The notes under the pieces are model-generated. The model saw only the letters and a program-made list of their open reading frames with translations, did no database searches and was not told where the DNA came from. Source: Acinetobacter oleivorans DR1 (lineage in GTDB: Bacteria; Pseudomonadota; Gammaproteobacteria; Pseudomonadales; Moraxellaceae). Taken from it: a DNA stretch of 64,000 nt. Where the stretch lies: positions 1,674,001 to 1,738,000 of the forward strand of contig NC_014259.1 of assembly GCF_000196795.1 (NCBI RefSeq). The letters run 5' to 3'. This document shows positions 8,202-18,100 of this stretch, one piece after another (within the stretch, counting starts at the first letter, position 1; every line of letters starts with the position of its first letter). The position numbers and the translations under genes were made by a program.

Positions 8202-9094
8202 TGCAAATTACCATTGTGTCTGCGGGTAAAGTTATTCCAGCATCTGAGCTCATTAGTGCAACATTAAGAACTGATCTTGTACCTATCCCATCATCTATTG
8301 AGTTCACCGTTCAATCAACAGCTGAATTAGACTCCCTTTTGAAAGAAGGGGAGCAATTAACTGTAAACGATATTTCTCATCCATTTGAATTAATCAAAGT
8401 TACTCCCTTAAAAACTCAAACTATTAAACAAGATCGCCGTGTAGGTGGTATCTCTTGTATTGGTATTTTGGCTGGCTGTAAAAGGCTTATCGAAAATTCA
8501 AAGCAAGCTGTTATCAGTAATGAAACATCTTTTAATTCAGTAATTCGAGCGTGTGGCGCAACTATCAGTCTTGGTCGTGATTTACCTTTGCCAAAATTCG
8601 TATGTTTAAAGGGAAGCATGCCTACTCAACGCTTGGCTCATTATCTGCAGCAAGAAGCGGCAGTAATTTCTTTTCAAAACAATAAAGTATCTGCTCAAAA
8701 AATTGATTTTTTATTTAAACAGGAAGCTGTCACAAAACTAGATCCAAGTAGCGTTGTTTGGATATCCAGTAAACCTTTGGAACTGATGCAAAAATCATCT
8801 TTCGTGACCGTGGAGAATAATGGTTCAACGGTTGTTGGTGATGACTCAATAACCCCAGGACACACTGTTACTCAAAGAGCTGGATTAGATGCCCGACAAG
8901 TTAAAAACTTGGAAAAAGTTTTGATTTTGAGGGGGACCATTATTAGGCCGCTAAATTTGAGTTGGAATGCAGGCGATATATTCGAAATTGATAGTAAGAA
9001 GTATGTCGTTTTAACAGCTGCACATCATATAGATACAGGCGCAATCGGGGGATCAATGGGGACTTCATCAAAGTTCTGGATTGCTAATTTGTAG
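8201..9094 (+). CDS. Baseplate hub-like protein (gpD/gp44-like)
   Basis: This is 297 residues, starting within the previous stop codon. The order of elements resembles the hub proteins that trimerise at the tube end: a beta-barrel (SATLRTDLVPIPSSIEFTV), a middle all-beta/helix part, and a terminal barrel ending in LSWNAGDIFEIDSKKYVVLT. In T4, P2 and type VI systems the hub is followed by, or fused to, the OB-fold spike. Here the next gene begins with exactly such a spike domain 10 nt downstream, a split VgrG-like arrangement. The assignment is by pattern and order. Confidence 0.55.
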   Translation: MQITIVSAGKVIPASELISATLRTDLVPIPSSIEFTVQSTAELDSLLKEGEQLTVNDISHPFELIKVTPLKTQTIKQDRRVGGISCIGILAGCKRLIENSKQAVISNETSFNSVIRACGATISLGRDLPLPKFVCLKGSMPTQRLAHYLQQEAAVISFQNNKVSAQKIDFLFKQEAVTKLDPSSVVWISSKPLELMQKSSFVTVENNGSTVVGDDSITPGHTVTQRAGLDARQVKNLEKVLILRGTIIRPLNLSWNAGDIFEIDSKKYVVLTAAHHIDTGAIGGSMGTSSKFWIANL

Positions 9095-9103
9095 GTCAAA
9101 TAT

Positions 9104-12100
9104 ATGAATGGTTCTAAACGTGCAAAGATTTTAAGTTACAACGCAAAGGGTCGTACTGCACAAGTACACATTCATGGTTTAACTGATGGCGCGAGTGAAG
9201 GCATCACGGCAACTTTTGCCTATCCAGTCGGTGATAGTGATTTAGATACTGAAATTCAAATTGTGGATGGGGAAGACGTCTATGTCTTCTTTGAAAATGG
9301 CAATGAAGAACGTCCAGTAATCCATAGTTATGTCAGTCACGGAGACGGCGCGATCATTGGTGTACGCCGTATTCGACAAGACAACATTGAATTTATTTCG
9401 AAAGAAAATTTAAAAGTAGATTCTGGAACTACCGTTTCAATCAAAACGCCGTTGATGAATGTACAAGCTAATACACAGCAAACTGGTAATAGCACATTAA
9501 CAGGAAATAGCAGTGTAGTGGGTGACACTTCAGTAGCCGGTAATAGTGCTGTTGCGGGTAGTATGGCTGTTGGTACTACTCTTACGGTTGCTGGTATTCC
9601 TATTGATCCCAAAGCATTTCAAGGCGCACTTCAAGATGCAATTGATAAATTGGAGGAGCTAAAAGAAGAATTAAAAGAGCAAGGTGAAAAAATTGATGAA
9701 AATAAAGATCAAGTTAGCCAAGAAATTGATGAAAAAATAAAAGAAGTAGAAGAATTAATCGAAAATATTAAGGACTCAGATGCATATAAATTGCTTGAAG
9801 AGGGTATTAATCATATCGATGAAGAAGTGCAAAAAATTCATGACCAAGTAAAAGAAGTGGGTAAGGAAGCACAAAGTAAAATTGATGAAGTTCGAGCATA
9901 TATAGATCAAGAAATTATTGATACCAAACTAATCGTTGAACAACATACAAATGATGCAAATCTACGCTTAGATGAAGCTAATCAACGGATAGATCAATCT
10001 GTACAAGCTAATGAAGCAATGGTCGCAGATGCTCAACAACGGGCTATTCGTGCTGAAAAAGAACTCGATGATAAAATTGGTTTTATCAAGAGCGAAACAG
10101 ATTCAATTATTGCTGATGTTCGAAGTGATTCAGATGAAATTCGCTTAGTTGCAGAGAATGCAAAAAAAGTTGCAGATCAAGAAATTATTGATCGTAAAAA
10201 ACAGGTTGATGAAGCACTAATTGTTGTAGACCAAACTAAAGCTGCTCTAAAGCAAGATATTGATCAGAACTTAATAAAAGCTGGTCAAATGGTTGATGCA
10301 GCTAAATTAGCTATGGGTGAACAAACCAACACTTTAATTAACCAAAAAATTGAACCAATCGTAAGCCAAACAGAATCTACTGTTAAAAGAGTTGATCAAG
10401 TTGCTGCACAGTATGTCGATCTTGATAAGAAAGTCACTACAGGTTTTCTAGCAGAAGCTGAAGCACGTGCCAATGATAAAGAAGCAATTACCCAAAGTTT
10501 TGAACTTAAGTTTTCTGAAATGCAAAATGAATTGGGTAAATCAACTGCATTAATTTCGGAAGAGTCAAAAACACGTGCAGCTCAAGATAAGGCTTTTACT
10601 GAACAAATTAGTTCAGCCCAGTCTCAAATTGGAGACAACAAAGCTGCAATCAATAGTGTTGAGCGAACAGTAGTTGAACTAGATAAATCTGTTGCTGAAA
10701 AAACTGGTCAATTGCAAGCAAGCCTTGATACGGCAAATGGAAATATCTTAAACGCTAATGACTTAGCTCGAATGCAATCATTAGGTAAACCACTACGTGA
10801 TGACCCCACTTTCAAAGAAAGCAATAATTTAACAGCTTATGTTAACCAAGCGGGTGCTACCTATACACGACAAGTAAAATCCGCCGATAACCCAACAACT
10901 TCAACACATGAAATTCTTATCAGATCTACGGGCCTATTAGGTTCAGGTTGGTATCCGAATACACCATTACTTTCAGCTGCTCCTAATAAAACTTTCTTAG
11001 TTAAACAAATCATCAAAATCCCAGTTGGTTTAAAGCTTCAACCTTATGGTAATTCGTTAGGTACTGGTGGTTTTCTGAAAGTAATGGGAAATGCTGAAGG
11101 GACTGGTAAATTTGAAATTTATTATTCAGTAATTAAATGTGGTCCTGATATTGGCTCAACGATTCAAGGTCATTTCAGACCTATCAATAGTATAAATCCA
11201 CCTGTCGCTTCAGTTGAAAAACCAGTTGATGTAATTGTTGCTTCATATGAAGTTTGGGATGTCACCACTGTAAATGACACAATTCCGAAAACTTGGCGTG
11301 ATCAGGTAACAGGTAATGCTTCATATATTGAAAAAGTAGAAGCCTCTGTAAAACTTGTCGATGATAAAGTAGTTTCTGAAGCTCAAAAGCTTGTAGAACT
11401 TAAGACTGACTACAATTCAAATAAGACAAAAACAGATTCAAATTTAGCAACAATCACAAAATCAGTATCTGATGGTGATAAAGCTTTATCTTTACGTATT
11501 GATCAAACAAAAGCAGATTTAGAAGAAGCTGACAGACAATCAAATGCAAATATTCAAGAAGTAACTGAATCTTTAGCAGAATTTGAACAGGCAACAACTA
11601 CAAAATTTTCTTCTTTAGATACTAGTATCTCTAAAGAAAATCTAAAAGTTCAAGGTCAAATCATCGATGTCCAAAAAAGCGTATCGACATTAGAAGATAA
11701 TACAAATATTAAAATATCTGGCCTTACATCTTCAATTAAGTCTACTGATGATGTGGCAAAACTAGCTTTTGATAATGCTGCACAAGCTCAGCAAACAGGA
11801 ACAACAGCTGTAAAAGCAACTGAAGCACTTGCTCAAAATTTATTAAGTTTAAAGTCTCAAACTCAAGTAACTACGGGTGTGCGTGCGGTTGCTACAGCAA
11901 AGGGCATTGATGACTGGACGACTTGGCGCACTACTGGTGAAGCTAAAGTAATTCAGGATGCTGAGGCATTGGGCGGCTATATTCTTGAGCTTGGGAATAA
12001 TGCCGGCAATGATGAAGCTTGGGTACATTGGAAAGAGTTCGTAAAAATAAATCCAGAAACTCTTTATAGAGTTCGTGCACGTTTCCGTCGTGTCTCTGGC

Positions 12101-15100
12101 GAAACAGGAAGTATTTATGTTGGTGTAGCATGTAAAACAGCAGATCAAACAAAGTATGTAACAACAACAAATAATTTAGCTGCAGATATGGGCTCGTCTA
12201 ACTATTTGTTGTCAGCAGTTAAGCCTAATTTAGGTGAGTGGCAAGAAGTTGTAATGTACCTGAAGGGAAAATCTACAGGTGCTGCTACGGGCATTGGAAC
12301 AATTGATAATCCTCGTACATTCCCTGCCCAAGCCGAATATTATGCACCAATGTTTATTGGTAACTACTCAGCTCAACCAGGTATAAGTCAGCTTAACTTC
12401 ATTATCATTGAAGATAACAATTCTTTAGCTTCTGCAAATGATTCAACTGCAACAGCCAATGATTTATTCAAAACAGCAACTAATCGTACCGATGCTGAAG
12501 CAGAGCGGACTAGTGAACTCGAAGCAAGAGTAGAAAATGCAGAAACTGGTATTAAAACTAACGCTCAGGCTATAACAAAAACAGCTACTAAAAGTGATCT
12601 TGATAGTGCAATGAGCCGCGTATCAACAGACATAACAGCTGCTGTACAAAATATTAAGGTTGGTGGTGTCAATGTTGTTGCCAATTCTGAAGCCCCAAGA
12701 TCCTCAACAGCTGCAACAAGTCGTGAATACTTTATGTATGAACGAAGTAAAGAGCTCAAAGCTTTTTATGATGAAAATTTAGATAAGCCGGTTACTATTT
12801 CTTTTGAAATGAGTGTACCAGTTGTAGGTGCTGTACTCGTGTACTCATCAAATGGGTCAGCGCATAATTTCTCTACGCCTGTCACTGCAACGAAAGCTAA
12901 TGAATTTCAAAAGTATGAAGTGACTGTTTTTCCTAAATTACATACTGGCAGTACAATTGAATCCACTATTGAATTTTATGGAACTTACACAACTGGACGT
13001 ATCCCTACAATTCAAAAATTACAGATTGAAGCAGGTAATAAAGCAACAGCATGGAGCCCAAGTCCACGTGATATTCAAAGCTCGTTAAGTGCAAATGCAG
13101 AAAATATTAAAGTTGCTCAGGCAGAATTAAAGAAGCAAGGTGATACTTTGTCTACTCAAAGTATAGATATTTCAAAGCTAAGAAATGATTTAACTTTGAC
13201 TAACACTGAAGTAGGAAAAAAAGCCTCAAGTGAAGCACTGGAAACTACAAAATCAGAAGTAAAAGAACAAGCTGGACAGATTAAAGCAGTTACTGAACAG
13301 TCAAATACTTTATCAGCTAATCTAAGTAAATCCGCACCAGCGGGGACTAACCTCTTAATTAATTCGAATATTGCGGGTACCTATAACGGAACTGCTTATC
13401 CACATCATATTTATAAAATGGGGGAAGATTGGGAAGTAGGTAGTAAGTACACACTAATATGGTGTGCAGAACACATGCGGGGAGCTGGGGATACTAATTC
13501 AAATTTAGCAGTTTATGCTGGTGGAGGAAACCAATTCATACAGCAAATAATTAACACTACAGGCAAACTAGTTAGCAAGATAACTTTTACTAAGACATCT
13601 GCTGGTATTGGAAAAGGAATCCATTTTTATATGCTGAATAAACCTACAGCAGATAAGAATTCGGTAGGTACTATTTATTGGGCCGTGCTTGTAAAAGGGG
13701 AATTTATAACAACTGACAGCTGGATTGCGAGCCCATATGACTTTAATGCAGCTTTTGATCAAGTATCAGCTAATCTCACTGAGTTTAAGCAAACATATGT
13801 TACGGAAAGGGATGCATTAGCACAGCGCACATCTAAGCTTGAAGTCGGTATGACAGATGTAGAGAAGAATATCTTTAACACTGCTCAAGCTCTAAATAAC
13901 TACGCTACAAATGCAAAATTAGATGAAGTTACAGCTTCACAAACAAAAAACTTTAATACTTCACTCACCAAATTAGATGAATCTATTAAAGCTGAAAATG
14001 ATAGTGATTCGTTAATTCCTGATTATAACTTAGCGAATCCTGACAAGTGGATTAGCCATTATGGCTATGATATGAAGCAGTACTTCAAAACAACCACAAC
14101 AGGAAAAGTTGGCAATACGGTATTCCGTAAAGATACAACTGTTCCAGTAAACTGCTTTAACTATAGCTTAAGCGCAGTCCCTAATGATCGGACATATCGC
14201 ATTAGCTTCTGGGTTCGTTGTTCTTCTGACTCCAACGGTTCGTTAAGCATTCCAGTTATGTATGGTTATGCTGATGGCTTGTGGACAATAGCACGATATA
14301 GCGCCGTTAGTATTCCAGCAGCTCAATTACCAGCAAAAGATGGAAATTGGTATTTCGTATCTACCACAGCAAACTTTACCTCTAACACCATTATTCAGCA
14401 GTTACGCTTCGGTATCGCATTGGGCCATACAGGGACATCAGGTTGGTGGGAAGTTCAGGGCTATAAAGTTTCACCAGTCTTAAATGAATCTGATATTGAT
14501 AGCACTATTGTTAAATCATCTATTCTTATCGATTATTCGAGTAAGTCAGATACTACAAAAGCAATTTCAGCTGCAACTGAATCACTTGAAGCAAAATTCC
14601 GACAAAAGTTTGGTGATTTATGGACTAATAGCTCAGCAACTCTTGATAGTACTCGTTATACAAAAACAGAGACTAATCAGGCGATTGCAGAGGAAAGTAA
14701 AATCATTAAAGCCGCTATTTCAACTAGTGGTGGCGATAATATTATTAAAAATGGTGATTTCTCTAAGCCACTTGAAATATCAAATTGGCGTCAAAATGCA
14801 GTAGTAGCAGGTAGCTTATTTGAAGTTTATAAGGATTCAAATTGGATTACTTGGGGGCATTTTAAATCAACCAATACAACAACAAATTTCAAAGGCTTTA
14901 TTGAGACTATTACTTTAGCTGAAGGTTTAGAAGCGAACCAGAAGTATACGTTGTCGTTCAAAGCTAAATCATTAACGGCTGCACAAACTCAAATTTTCCT
15001 AATCATTCATCGACGTGATGCTGCAGGTAGCAACAACCAAATTGGCACCACTTGGAATAATATTTCTACAGATAAAGAAGTATTATGTACTTATACATTT

Positions 15101-18100
15101 GATACTAATCTTGTTGATTTACAATATATTAATGTGATTCTGTATGCTCAAATTGGATTTGCACCTGATTTTTTAATTCGTGAAGTACAAATTGAAAAAG
15201 GTGAATTAGCAACTGGTTTTAGAAAAAATCCTCGTGAACTTGAAAAGGGGTTGGAGGCTAATGCGACTGCAATTGAAGGTACCAAGGCAGATGTTAAAAA
15301 GAATGGTGAACAAATTGCATCCATTTCAGAAAATTATGTAACTTTAAAATCTGCGGTCGATAATAATAAATTATCTGCTGATGGCAAGTTTCAAGAAATT
15401 AACTCTACCATCAGTGATAACCAGCAAAACACCACACAATCAATCACAAATCTAGAATCAGGTTACAAGCAATTAAACCAAGACTTAGGACAGGTTTTTA
15501 ACTATCGTGTTTATTCGTGTGGTTGGAATGGCTTTTTCACAGGTATCAAAAACCTAAAAGGTGAAATCAAATCTGTTGCTTCAGCTCGTGGTTTTTCAGT
15601 TCATGTTCTTGCCGCAGATGGGTCAATCGCTACTTCCACACGATACGATACATATGCAGCTATCGCGAATGCTACGGCGATGAGTAATGCTATCGCGGCA
15701 ATTCCAAATGATACCTTTGTTATTGTCACAAACTACGACAGCATCGGAGTAAATATTGCTACCGTAAAAAATGCTTTAGTTTCACTCGGTGCAAATCCAT
15801 TTACAATTGATCAAATCACTGGGCGTGATGCTTACATCCTCGTAGGGCAAAAAGGAATTGGGTCAGGTCGAGGTATCGAATTACATTCAACACCAGATAC
15901 GGGCCCGAATGGAGCCAAACAAATCATGCTTGCCGTGCAGGTCGTAAGTGGTATTCCGATTGGTTTGGCAAACAACAGTGGTAACCTACAAAAAGTCTTA
16001 GAAAACCACGCTCAAATTCTTCAAGAAAAGATTACTCGTTCTGATGCGAAAGAAGTATTTGCAGAAGAAATTAAGGTCTTTAAAGCACAACTAGATATTT
16101 TAAGGTATTCAGAAGAGAACTGGATTTTACTTGGTGACGATACTAAAAATTTAAGTATCGCAACAGGAACTAACAGAACAGTTGCTGTATGGGAACTTCA
16201 ATATAAACATAAAGAAATTCCTATCGATAAAGGCGATCCAATTGTAGCCCGTATCAAATATACAGCTGCTGCTGGATTAGTTGGCGCGACTTGTAGCATT
16301 CAATTTCATGGAGCAACTTATAGCATTGGATTGCCTTCATTTATTGTTGCTGCTACGGGTGAAATTGAATTGACTGGTATTTTCCCTTCTGATGTAAAAG
16401 CTACTGCGTTTGAAGCTATCCCATTAGGTTTACGCTTTGATAATGCACCGTCAGGTGGAACTTTTACGATAACAAACATGTTTATCAGCCGAGGTAATTC
16501 TGCACCAAATTTCAAAGGAGGTTTTAGATCTTCTCTTAAGCAAAATGCACAGTTTGTAGAAGATACCTTTATTAAGGCTGATGCAAACAAGGGTGTCATT
16601 GTTCAACAGATCAACCAATATGATGCTGGTGTACCTGGCGGATTATCGACAGTAGTGAAAACTACAAAAGCTACAGCTGACCAAACTTCACAAGATCTTG
16701 CAACTCTTAAAAATACTGAAATTTCGCAGTTACAAACAAGTACTAACAATCTTGGTTCGGCATTAGAGAACACAACAATGCTTGCAATGATGATTACGAA
16801 TGGAAAATTGTTGCAAGGAGATGTGAACTTCAAGAAGGGTAATAATGGAGTAAGTGTATATAACAATGCAGGCAATGGAAATGTAACTGTTGCACGTGTT
16901 GCAAAAAGTGCGGATAACCCGACCACCTCAACACATGAACTGGAAATCAAAACCATTGGAGCTGCAAATCCTACGTGGGGCGGTTTTTTTCAACTGGTGT
17001 ATGGTCGCGCTAATGCAGTATTTGTCATTAAGTATTTAATCAAATTGCCAATTGGATATAAGTTGGTAATCGCTGGAAACTCGATGGGTACAGGTGCAAT
17101 TGAGCGATTTGTAGGTAGTGCTGAAGGGACAGGTAAATTCGAAACCTATATCCGATTGATTAAATGTGGTGCGACTGGATCATTCTCTAACTCAGGTCAC
17201 TTATATGTATCAGGCGGATCTACACCTACATCTGCTGCACCTCTTGTTTGGACTTTAGCTCAAATTGAGCAATATGATGTTACGGACTACGCTTCAGCCG
17301 ACCCAACATTACAAGATTTTGTTTCTACTGCTACAACTTCACTTTCAACTTTAACGAACTTCAAAGAAACTTGGGCAGCACAATTAACTGAGATGTCTTC
17401 AAAGTTAGATAGTAAAAACAGCGCTTATATTTTGAATGCTGATATCACTAATACAACTATTGATAGAGCCATTGCAGCCTCATCTCAAAAACTTACATCA
17501 GAATATACTACTGCTATGAGCGTTCAACCTCTAAGTTCAGGTGTAGGCAAGATTTTTGCTAATCCTCTAACTTGGCGTCAGCAAATTACAACTACTGGTA
17601 CATTAGTCATTAAAACGCCAATCACTATTAACGCGTACATGACGAAGATTAAAATCTCTGGTTATAACTACAATAATAAAGAAGATAATACTTTTGATAT
17701 GGATCTAGCATTTTATGCTTATACGTCCACCACACCTTTTTATCAGAATATGACAGCTCGTTCATTTGGGATAACAGTGGATGAATCAAATGCGATCACG
17801 AAAGGTTTGGCTTTGGCCTTAGATAGCAACAATAAAGTATGTATCTTGATAACAAAAAAAGATGCTTGGTCATATCCAGCAATTACTGTTGAATCAGCAA
17901 CAATTACTCATACTAATCCACCTGATTATTTCAAAGATGGCTGGTCAGCGGCAATTGAAACGGATTTAACAGTTTATAAGTCAGTTACGCCTTTTACTGT
18001 TACTTCTGCGATGGAAACAACTGCTGGCTCACAAGCCAAAGTTGATGTTCCAATGTCTCAGTTAAGTGATATTGCAGCTGATAATAAACTCACTGCAGTA

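Noticed and set aside
14484..14804. 106-residue frame inside the giant fibre gene
   Set aside because: Leu/Gln-rich shadow frame with no start signal.
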